NCBI GenBank assembly: GCA_007131945.1
Contig: SLPP01000101.1
Location: 1 to 15,321 of the forward strand
Length of the DNA: 15,321 nt
Direction of reading: 5' to 3'
Source of the DNA: Paracoccaceae bacterium
GTDB lineage: Bacteria > Pseudomonadota > Alphaproteobacteria > Rhodobacterales > Rhodobacteraceae
This document shows, one piece after another, positions 7,861-13,983 of the stretch. Position 1 is the stretch's first letter; each line of letters opens with the position of its first letter. The translations under genes were made by a program, and so were the position numbers. The notes beneath the pieces are model-generated. The model saw only the letters and a program-made list of their open reading frames with translations. It was not told where the DNA came from and did not search any database.

Positions 7861-7863
7861 GAG

Positions 7864-8322
7864 TCAGTTTCTGGATTCCACAATGATCGTGCCGACCATG
7901 CCGCGTTCGCGCATGCCGCGCACCCCGAACTCGTATGTGCCGGGCCGGATCGCGACGAAGAACAGTTCGGCCTCGCCGGCGGCCTCGAACTCGATCTCGT
8001 CCAGCGTGGCGGTCTTGATCTCAATGTCGCCAACCTCGACCTTGCGGATCCAGATGTTGCGGAAGAACTCTGGTGCGACGAGCCCATATTCGAAATCCGT
8101 GTCGGCGCGGATCACCCAGCGATAGCCCTGCCCCACCGCCAGCCGGTATTCCCGCGGCTCCATGAAGAAGTCGTTGTCTGCGCTGCCGAGAACCAGGGGC
8201 TCGAGCCGTTCGAGGCTGTGGATCGCCGGGTCGAAGAACTGGGCCTGCGCCCCCGTCACCGACAGCGCCAGCCCTAGGGCCGCCCCGGCTGCCGCACCGA
8301 ATATCCTTGTACGTAGTTGCAT
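7864..8322 (-). CDS. Exported cupredoxin-fold protein lacking copper ligands
   Basis: A 152-aa periplasmic protein with a signal peptide (cleavage near AQA-QFF at 27-28) and a C-terminal pattern typical of cupredoxins: AIRPGTYEFGVRGMRERGMV then GTIIVE (125-149). In copper-binding relatives this region carries Cys, His at +3 and Met at +8. Here the matching residues are V134, M137 and M142, so only the Met remains. The N-terminal His position appears to be Glu (about E78). It has no cysteine at all. It is therefore probably a structural or binding domain rather than a blue-copper electron carrier. A strong AGGAGG ribosome site lies just before ATG 8322, and it sits 28 nt after the upstream gene in the xox operon. 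The function is unknown; a role in metal or XoxF maturation is a guess. Confidence 0.88.
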   Translation of the reverse strand: MQLRTRIFGAAAGAALGLALSVTGAQAQFFDPAIHSLERLEPLVLGSADNDFFMEPREYRLAVGQGYRWVIRADTDFEYGLVAPEFFRNIWIRKVEVGDIEIKTATLDEIEFEAAGEAELFFVAIRPGTYEFGVRGMRERGMVGTIIVESRN

Positions 8323-8350
8323 TCTCTCCTCCTCCCGTGGGTGTTTATGT

Positions 8351-8998
8351 TCAAAGTTCAGCCTGAATTGCCCGCACGATGCGGCTCAGCCGCTCCTCCA
8401 GCAGATAAGGCTGCAGGCAGAGCGTCCGCAGCGCCCCCTGCCGGTCCTCGAACACGCGGCGTTCCCAGTGCAGTTCGTTTTCCAGCCGCTCGACCATCGC
8501 GGAGTCGGTGTCCGGGTCGCGACGGGCCTGTTCGAGCTGGTCGACGATGGCGCCCACCCGTTCCAGCCGGCCGACTTGCCCGCGCGAGTAGCGCAGGATC
8601 GCGTCGATGGTCTGGGTCCGCTCGCGCGAGATGACCTCGAATATCCCGGCGAAGAGCAGCGTCAGCTTGTGCTCCCGGTCACCCTCGACATTCTCCAGAT
8701 AGCTCCTGATCGCCTCGACGGCTTCATCCGTCGACGTTTCGCGCGCGGCGGCGACCCGCACGATACGGCTGATCTCGGGATCGCTCCACCAGGTCTCTTC
8801 GAGTTCGTCGATCGATGGCCCGGTCCAGATCGTGCCCCAGGCGAGTTCAGGTACCAGGCGCTGGACGCAGGGCCAGTCGGGTGGCCCGCCTGCGGCGCGC
8901 TGAGCCTCGGCTGTTGTTCCCGCCAAGGTTATTGCGGCGAGTGCCAGCCCGGCGGCAGCGGCGGCGGAGCGAATGCGGGCGCGGGTCCATTCAATCAT
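8351..8998 (-). CDS. Exported helical protein of unknown function in xox operon
   Basis: A 215-aa protein with a signal peptide (hydrophobic about 12-30, cleavage near AEA-QRA at 32). The mature part starts with the Trp- and Pro-rich segment PPDWPCVQRLVPELAWGTIW (39-58) and then looks almost entirely alpha-helical and highly charged, for example RLERVGAIVDQLEQARRD and VERLENELHWERRVFEDR. Two cysteines, C44 and C194, lie near the two ends of the mature chain and could pair. The start at 8998 overlaps the xoxJ stop by 4 bp (ATGA), which excludes an upstream start at 9244 lying inside xoxJ. I do not recognise a named domain. Tight coupling to xoxJ suggests a role in assembly or function of the XoxF-XoxG system. 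Confidence 0.88.
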   Translation of the reverse strand: MIEWTRARIRSAAAAAGLALAAITLAGTTAEAQRAAGGPPDWPCVQRLVPELAWGTIWTGPSIDELEETWWSDPEISRIVRVAAARETSTDEAVEAIRSYLENVEGDREHKLTLLFAGIFEVISRERTQTIDAILRYSRGQVGRLERVGAIVDQLEQARRDPDTDSAMVERLENELHWERRVFEDRQGALRTLCLQPYLLEERLSRIVRAIQAEL

Positions 8999-9888
8999 TC
9001 GGCGCCTCCTTCCGCGAGGACGAGCGGAGCGCCGCGGGCATCGAGCAGCGGCACGCCGTATTCTGCGAGGATCTGGTTTATCTCGTTCTGGCGGCGATCG
9101 ATGAAGTCGTTGATCCAGTCCTTCCACAGCGGTTCGTTGCGCCGGATTCCCATGGTGATCCTGAAGTCGAGCCGGGCGCCCGAGGGGTCCGGCACGGCGA
9201 GGGGCGCGACCTTGAGCGGCGGGTCGTACTGCTGGGCGAACCAACCGGCGATCGGACCCCAGAGAACCGCCGCCTCGGTTACGCCTTCCGCCACATCCTC
9301 GATCGCCTCGCGCACCGGGTTGATGGCGCGCGTATCGACCATGAGCTGGTAGCTTTTCACCTGCGCGCCCGCCTGGCGCAGAGGCACGACTGGCGGCGTG
9401 TCGGTGACCACACCGATCCGACGCCCGCGGAGTGCCTCATCGACCAGGTTTGCGACCTCAAGGTCGGACTCCGCCGACATCACAACGGTGTAGGTCGAGC
9501 GGAAATAGGCGTTGGTGTTCTGCACGAGTTCGTAGCCGGCGGCGACCCCGATGATGACGTCGCAGACCCGAAGCTGTAGTGTGTTCCGGACGAAGCCCAT
9601 GATCTGGGGAGCGAAGACGTAGCGCAACTCCACGCCGAGATCCTCGGCCATCAACTCGGCGATCCGGTTCTCGAAGCCTTCTCCCGCATCGTTCGAGAAC
9701 GGCATGTTGTTGCCGTCGGCGCATACCCGAACCGACCCGCGCTCGATGAGTTCCGGCGGCCCTGCCAGCGCCGGTACAGCGAGCCACGACAACAACGCGG
9801 CCACCACGGCCCTCATGCTAAGCGGCGAGATGGCGCGGCTGCTCGAACCCGGTGGTAGAAGCGCCTCTCTCCCTTTCCGGCGACTCAT
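8995..9888 (-). CDS. xoxJ: XoxJ, periplasmic binding-type partner of XoxF
   Basis: A 297-aa exported protein of the family described as quinoprotein dehydrogenase-associated substrate-binding proteins (XoxJ/MxaJ). The diagnostic start of the mature chain is VRVCADGNNMPFSND then GEGFENRIAELMAEDLG, with cysteines C56 and C109. XoxJ is thought to help convert apo-XoxF to its active form rather than to import a solute. I place the start at 9888, four bases after the xoxG stop. This leaves a long N-terminus before the hydrophobic signal segment MRAVVAALLSWLAVPALA. ATG 9918 (overlapping xoxG) or ATG 9816 (directly at the signal segment) are alternatives, and none has a strong ribosome site. The 3' end overlaps the next gene by 4 bp. 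Confidence 0.92.
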   Translation of the reverse strand: MSRRKGREALLPPGSSSRAISPLSMRAVVAALLSWLAVPALAGPPELIERGSVRVCADGNNMPFSNDAGEGFENRIAELMAEDLGVELRYVFAPQIMGFVRNTLQLRVCDVIIGVAAGYELVQNTNAYFRSTYTVVMSAESDLEVANLVDEALRGRRIGVVTDTPPVVPLRQAGAQVKSYQLMVDTRAINPVREAIEDVAEGVTEAAVLWGPIAGWFAQQYDPPLKVAPLAVPDPSGARLDFRITMGIRRNEPLWKDWINDFIDRRQNEINQILAEYGVPLLDARGAPLVLAEGGAE

Positions 9889-9892
9889 GGCG

Positions 9893-10351
9893 TCATTCGG
9901 ACCCTTGCGTGTCACCATTCTCCTCGAGCAGCCGGGGCCGGCCGCGCGGCAGTCCGCCTTCGACGCGGGCGCCGAGATAGTTCCAAATGTCTACCACATG
10001 CGACATCACCCGGGGGTCGTCTGCAAAGGACGGCATGACCATTCCCGGCCTGAAGCTGAGTCCCTCGGCAATCGAAATCGCGAAATCTTCGAAGGAACGC
10101 CGCTCCGCCGCCCGCAGCAAGCTCGGCGCAAAGGACGAACCAAGGCCGTCGGGCCCGTGGCAGGCCATGCATGAACCGGTGTAGACTTCCCAACCCCTCA
10201 TCGTGCTGGCATCGACCCGACCGTTCTCCACCACGAATTCGAACTTTCCGCTGGCTTCCGCCTCCTCAGCAAGTCCCGCCTGGCCCCAGGCGAGCGCCAA
10301 TGCCAGAGCGCCCACCAACGTCGCCACGTTTGCCTTCGTTATTCCAATCAT
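9893..10351 (-). CDS. xoxG: XoxG, c-type cytochrome electron acceptor of XoxF
   Basis: A 152-aa exported cytochrome c with one heme. The signal peptide covers about 1-28, the heme motif is CMACH (61-65), and the axial Met is M104 or M106 in RPGMVMPSFADDP. The segments EVYTGSCMACHGPDGLGSSF and DIWNYLGAR fit the c553i/XoxG type that takes electrons from lanthanide methanol dehydrogenase. The start at 10351 gives a normal signal peptide and has AGGGGAA just upstream; an in-frame start at 10402 would put 17 charged residues in front. It is separated from xoxF by a terminator-like hairpin and 172 nt, so it may be transcribed at a lower level. xoxJ follows immediately. Confidence 0.93.
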   Translation of the reverse strand: MIGITKANVATLVGALALALAWGQAGLAEEAEASGKFEFVVENGRVDASTMRGWEVYTGSCMACHGPDGLGSSFAPSLLRAAERRSFEDFAISIAEGLSFRPGMVMPSFADDPRVMSHVVDIWNYLGARVEGGLPRGRPRLLEENGDTQGSE

Positions 10352-10419
10352 TGCTTCCCCTGGCCATTCTTCCGACGATCTTCGCCGTCCCTGCACCCAC
10401 ATTTGTTCGAGTTTGTCGC

Positions 10420-10430
10420 GATGCTAGCGA
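10420..10430 (-). promoter_or_regulatory. Possible -10 element upstream of xoxG
   Basis: On the minus strand, TCGCTAGCATC resembles TTGCTAGCGTC, the end of the promoter-like element of xoxF (12426-12467). It lies between the xoxF terminator and xoxG, about 70 nt before the xoxG start. No good -35 is visible. It may mark a second promoter for xoxG onwards, but the case is weak. Confidence 0.25.
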
Positions 10431-10490
10431 AGGCAACGGCCACAGGCCATCTCTCGCGCCACTTGCATGAATCACATCACCGACAGAAGA

Positions 10491-10520
10491 ACGGGGCGGC
10501 CTCGCTGCCGCCCCGTTTTT
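10491..10520 (-). terminator. Rho-independent terminator after xoxF
   Basis: A perfect 10-bp stem ACGGGGCGGC / GCCGCCCCGT with a 6-nt loop begins 7 nt past the xoxF stop. On the minus strand it is preceded by an A-run and followed by TCTTCTG. On the plus strand it is followed by TTTT, so it could work in both directions. It probably trims xoxF transcripts and limits read-through into xoxG. Confidence 0.85.
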
Positions 10521-10523
10521 CGC

Positions 10524-12335
10524 TCAGTTATCAGGAAGTTCGAATACGGTCAGCACACCGCCGAGGTTGGTGTAGTCCGACAGAGCGGCGAATACACCGA
10601 CGGCGCCGAGACCCTCTTCCGGATCGGTGAGCCCGGCTGCGAGGCCGATGCCTGCCCAGCCCCCGACGCCCGACAGAATGGCGACGTACTGCTTGCCTTC
10701 ATGCATGAAGGTATTGACGTTGCCGATGATCCCGGACGGGGTCTTGAAGCTCCACAGTTCCTCGCCGGTCTCGATGTCGACCGCCCGCACCCAGCCCTCG
10801 AGCGTGCCGTAGAAGGCCAGATCGCCCGCCGTGGCCAGCGCGCCCGACCAGACCGCGAAGGTCTCGTCGATCTCCCAGACCATCTCCATGCTGACCGGGT
10901 CCCAGGCGATGAAGCTGCCAAGCCCGCCATGGCTGTGCTCGAGGGGCGAGGGCATCATGGTCAGCGTCGCGCCGACATACGGCTGCCCGGCGATATATTC
11001 GACCTGGTAGGGCTCGTAGTTCATGCAGATCCGGTTGATGCCGGAGACGATGATCCCGCGCCCCGGATGCCAGGCCGAGGGCTGCATGTTCTTCGCGCCC
11101 ATCGCGGTGGGGCAGATGTCGGTCGTGTTGACGTTCACGCCCTGCGCAAAGGTGCTGAACTCGGGGTCGACCACCGGCCGCCAGGTGTCGGTGTCGTAAT
11201 GGGTCGCCCAGTTGGTCTCTGACGCGAACTTCTCGATCTTGATCGGCACGCCGGTCTCGCGGTCGATCAGCATGGCAAAGCCGGTGCGGTCGATGATGTG
11301 CAGCGCCTTGCGCATCTCGCCGTCGACCTCGACATCGATCAGCACGTTCTCGTTGACGCCGTCATAGTCCCATTCGTCGAACGGAACCTTCTGGTAGACC
11401 CAGGCGACCTCGCCGGTATCGGCGTCGCGCGCGAAGACCGAGATGGAGTACTTGTTGTCTGCGGGCTCGCCGTCGATGGTGCGCTGGTCGGGGTTCCAGG
11501 TGCCGGGGTTGCCGGTGCCGTAGTAGATCAGGTTCAGCTCGGGGTCATAGGTAATCCAGCCCCAGACCGTCCCACCGCCGATCTCCCATTCGCCCTCGGG
11601 ATAGGTGTTGATCCCGAGATCCTCGGCAATCGGTTCGCCCAGCATGCGCGAGTTCGACGTGATCAGCACCTCGTTGTCCGGGCCGGTGGAATAGCCGCGC
11701 CAGACCCGTTCGCCGGTCTCGATGTCATAAGCGGTGACATGGCCGCGGACGCCGAACTCGCCGCCCGAATTGCCCACGATGACCTTGTTGCCGACCACCA
11801 GCGGCGACATCGTCATGGTCTCACCCATGGTGTGGTCGCCGTTCTGCGCCTCCCACAGCAGATCGCCCGACTCCGCGTCCAGCGCGATCACGGTGTTGTC
11901 GGCCTGAGCCAGGAACAGCTTGCCATCGGCATAGGCAAGGCCGCGGTTGACCGTGTCGCAGCACATTACCGGAATCACGCGCGGATCCTGGTCCGGCTCA
12001 TAAGACCACAGCATCCGCCCGTTGTCGTTCATGTCGAGGGCGAAGACCTTGTTCGGAAAAGGCGTGTGGACATAGAGCCGGCCGTCGCCGACATAGAGCG
12101 GCCCGCCCTCGTGACCGCGCAAGACGCCGGTCGAGAACTGCCACGCCACCCGCAGGTTGCCGACATTGTCCCGGTTGATCTGGTCGAGTTCGCTGAAGCG
12201 ATGACCGTGGTAGTTGCCGAGCGCGACCGCCCAGAGTTCCGGCTGCTCCTGCATTTCAAGCACATTCTCGTTGGCGTATGCGGCGCCCGCCAACATGACG
12301 GCGGCAGACGCCATCAATGCATTCCGGAGATTCAT
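10524..12335 (-). CDS. xoxF: XoxF, lanthanide-dependent PQQ methanol dehydrogenase
   Basis: A 603-aa periplasmic quinoprotein oxidising methanol to formaldehyde or formate. The signal peptide is cleaved near AYA-NEN (21-22). The eight-bladed PQQ propeller shows the vicinal disulfide C125-C126 (VIPVMCCDTVNRGLAY), metal ligands E193 in GGEFGVRGH and N276 in GTGNPGTWNP, catalytic D323, and the extra Asp D325 in DEWDYDGVN. D325 is the hallmark of lanthanide enzymes; calcium-type MxaF has a smaller residue there. The C-terminus SGVGGWAGIGLAAGLTDP is also XoxF-like, most like the XoxF5 clade. An insertion (about TIDGEPAD, 286-293) lies between N276 and the catalytic loop. GGGAGGACAACCGAG precedes the ATG at 12335. 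No mxaF or mxaI is present. Confidence 0.96.
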   Translation of the reverse strand: MNLRNALMASAAVMLAGAAYANENVLEMQEQPELWAVALGNYHGHRFSELDQINRDNVGNLRVAWQFSTGVLRGHEGGPLYVGDGRLYVHTPFPNKVFALDMNDNGRMLWSYEPDQDPRVIPVMCCDTVNRGLAYADGKLFLAQADNTVIALDAESGDLLWEAQNGDHTMGETMTMSPLVVGNKVIVGNSGGEFGVRGHVTAYDIETGERVWRGYSTGPDNEVLITSNSRMLGEPIAEDLGINTYPEGEWEIGGGTVWGWITYDPELNLIYYGTGNPGTWNPDQRTIDGEPADNKYSISVFARDADTGEVAWVYQKVPFDEWDYDGVNENVLIDVEVDGEMRKALHIIDRTGFAMLIDRETGVPIKIEKFASETNWATHYDTDTWRPVVDPEFSTFAQGVNVNTTDICPTAMGAKNMQPSAWHPGRGIIVSGINRICMNYEPYQVEYIAGQPYVGATLTMMPSPLEHSHGGLGSFIAWDPVSMEMVWEIDETFAVWSGALATAGDLAFYGTLEGWVRAVDIETGEELWSFKTPSGIIGNVNTFMHEGKQYVAILSGVGGWAGIGLAAGLTDPEEGLGAVGVFAALSDYTNLGGVLTVFELPDN

Positions 12336-12390
12336 CTCGGTTGTCCTCCCATGTGAGATGCTCGCAGGTTCCAGGCCATGTCTTCTCCCG

Positions 12391-12415
12391 AAAAATCAGC
12401 CACGGCCTCCGTGAC
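12391..12415 (-). promoter_or_regulatory. Hairpin with U-run in xoxF leader
   Basis: The minus-strand RNA can form GUCACGG-AGG-CCGUGGC (12399-12415, one G-U pair), followed by UGAUUUUU (to 12391). It lies between the promoter-like element and xoxF, about 55-80 nt before the start codon. It looks like a small intrinsic terminator and could be an attenuator or just a 5' stabilising stem. Confidence 0.4.
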
Positions 12416-12425
12416 CCGACCCCAG

Positions 12426-12467
12426 GACGCTAGCAAATCGCGCGACCTGCAACAATGCAACCAAGGT
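12426..12467 (-). promoter_or_regulatory. xoxF promoter-like element, repeated at window end
   Basis: Read on the minus strand, this 42-bp stretch runs ACCTTGGTTGCATTGTTGCA... to ...GCGATTTGCTAGCGTC. It contains a possible -35 TTGTTG and -10 TAGCGT 17 bp apart, with a TTGCA direct repeat overlapping the -35. The start of transcription would fall near 12420, giving a leader of about 85 nt. The same 42 bases recur exactly at 15280-15321 in the other orientation, which shows the element is conserved as a unit. The promoter reading is inferred. Confidence 0.65.
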
Positions 12468-13165
12468 TCTATGCCGGCGCCGCGCCATTCGCAGGATAGC
12501 CAGGGCCAGAGTCGGACGGTCCGTCTCTGACACCGTGAGAGGTTGCCATTGCCCCTACGACGCCGCCCAACTATCCAGCTTCATCCTGGGTCCGAACCCG
12601 GGCGTGGCGCGAGGCCCTCAACTCGGTTGTCGGCGGGAAGAAGCATGTCAGGGTAGTCGCATGGCCCTGGCGAACCGCGCAGCGTCCCTTGCGGCTGAGG
12701 GCGGGATGGATTCCCAGGGGAGGACCCATCCCTCGGAGCCGATCGCCGCCCTGCGGCTGTTTTTTCCGCCTTCGAAGACTTCTCCGGTCCCCGCGCCGGG
12801 AACACCCGGCACGACCTTGGCGAGCTGCGCGTCATCGTCTTCGTGTCCGTGCCATGCAGCGCGACGTGCCTCACGCTGAGTTGACGGCCTTCGGCCGCGT
12901 GCTGGCCGATGTCCCAGCCCTGCCTCGCGCGAGGTTGATGTCATCGCCGTCATGGAAAAGAACCGGGACCGTGGCCGCAGTGGGGCCGCGCAAGCCCGAC
13001 GAACGCTGCGCGGCGCCCGCGACGCGGGCGAAACCGCGCCAACGCGGATGATCGTCTCGGCCCTCAGCGGCGCGGCTGATCGAGCGGACCCTCGCATGGC
13101 CGGGACGCTGCCGGCGCCTTTCGAAGAACTCGGAAAACCCATCGTCAGCGCCAGGGCCTAGGTGC
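12468..13165. other. Stretch with no recognisable gene upstream of xoxF
   Basis: About 700 bp of GC-rich DNA with several open frames on both strands (for example 12535-12879 plus and 12648-13142 minus). None has a recognisable domain, a good ribosome site or coherent protein character; compositions are Arg/Pro/Ser/Ala-rich as in shadow frames. In related bacteria regulators often sit beside xoxF, so this may be a decayed gene region. I see no remnant that I can name. Confidence 0.5.
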
Positions 13166-13240
13166 TTGCCTCCCACATCCGACACGTCACGTGCCACCTT
13201 GCAAGAACCTGAAAACATGACAATAGTTGTTCGATCCCAC

Positions 13241-13420
13241 GGCTTGATGGTGCGATCCTTTCGCAGGAATGGAAGGAAGCATTACGTGACGACGACGCAC
13301 GCCGTCAGAGCCGCGATACAGCGATCGCAAGCTTCGCTCGCGCGGTTGAGCCGGGAGCTGGGCATCAACCTCAGGACAGTCGCGAAGTGGCGCAAGCGAG
13401 CGACGGTTGAGGACCTGCAA
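13241..13420 (+). pseudogene. N-terminal fragment of IS481-type transposase
   Basis: The plus-strand frame contains TTTHAVRAAIQRSQASLARL then SRELGINLRTVAKWRKRATVED (from about 13289). This is the helix-turn-helix N-terminus of IS481-family transposases, which commonly begin MGQVLHGSATTTxAVR. Here the residues before TTTHAV are altered and the usual start is lost. After VEDLQ the frame runs straight into sequence of an ABC permease near 13420 instead of the transposase catalytic domain. No catalytic residues remain. It is a scar of an insertion or deletion. Confidence 0.7.
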
Positions 13421-13842
13421 GTCTGTTCATTCCTGCCGATCGCCCGGGCCTGGGGCATCCGGCCGCCGATCGGTTTTCTGAACGTGCTGCCGGCGCCTTT
13501 CCTCAGCGGCATGATCCCGGGCGCTATCGGGTTGCGGCTTGCCTCGGCAATCAGGCAGATGGAGAACACGACGGCGTCATGAACTTTCTGTTCTTTCCGG
13601 TTTTCCTCGCTTCGTTCGCGCTGTATCCGCTCTGGCGCCTGCGCGGGTTAAGCGTGCTTCCGTACGACTTCGCCGCCTCCAACCCCTTCATCCATTGCGT
13701 GGAGCTGATCCGCTCCGCGCTCTATGGCCAGATAATTCGACTCGCTTTCGCGATGGTTCTGGCATGCCTGGCGGCGTTCCTGAGCGCGGCGGTCCATGCC
13801 TTCGAACCCTGCAAGGGGCTGATCGGGCGGCGGCGCGGCTGA
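13421..13842 (+). pseudogene. Decayed second ABC-2 permease (C-terminal part)
   Basis: Two adjacent frames match the C-terminal half of the permease at 3983-4783. The first (13421-13582) reads VCSFLPIARAWGIRPP...FLNVLPAPFLSGMI...IRQMEN against VYAFLLIASLYGIRLP...FLMILPALFLTGLM...IKQLEN. A one-base deletion near 13565 moves the reading to the frame starting MNFLFFPVF (13579-13842), which continues SFALYPLWRLRG, SNPFIHCVELIRSALYGQ and ends FEPCKGLIGRRRG. The similarity is partial, so this is an old paralog and not a recent copy. The N-terminal half is gone, replaced by a transposase fragment. A short product from the ATG at 13579 is conceivable but unlikely to be functional. Confidence 0.75.
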
Positions 13843-13919
13843 ACGGTCATACCTTTTGCCGAGTTGTCGCTTTTCTGCAAGGCTGACAGCCTCGGCGAGG
13901 AGGCCGGCACGGCTATGCG

Positions 13920-13957
13920 TTGCTCCACCGGGCTGACGCGTCAGTCCGGTGGAGCAA
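13920..13957. promoter_or_regulatory. 38-bp near-perfect palindrome upstream of frmA
   Basis: The arms TTGCTCCACCGGGCTGACG and CGTCAGTCCGGTGGAGCAA are complementary except for one pair (G-T, a wobble in RNA), with no loop. It ends 26 bp before the frmA start codon. There is no T-run on either side, so it is not a typical terminator. It could be an operator for a dimeric regulator of formaldehyde oxidation, a leader hairpin, or paired ends left by a lost mobile element. Confidence 0.6.
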
Positions 13958-13983
13958 GTTCGGCGCAACAAGGAGGAAGGGAC

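Noticed and set aside
10524..12335. Calcium-dependent MxaF as alternative for the dehydrogenase
   Set aside because: The active-site segment has the second Asp (WDYDG) that marks lanthanide XoxF enzymes, the gene partners are xoxG/xoxJ-like, and no small subunit gene (mxaI) is present.
12535..13161. Several open frames on both strands upstream of xoxF
   Set aside because: They have no recognisable motif, no good ribosome sites and Arg/Pro/Ser-rich low-coherence sequence. None was strong enough to annotate as a gene.
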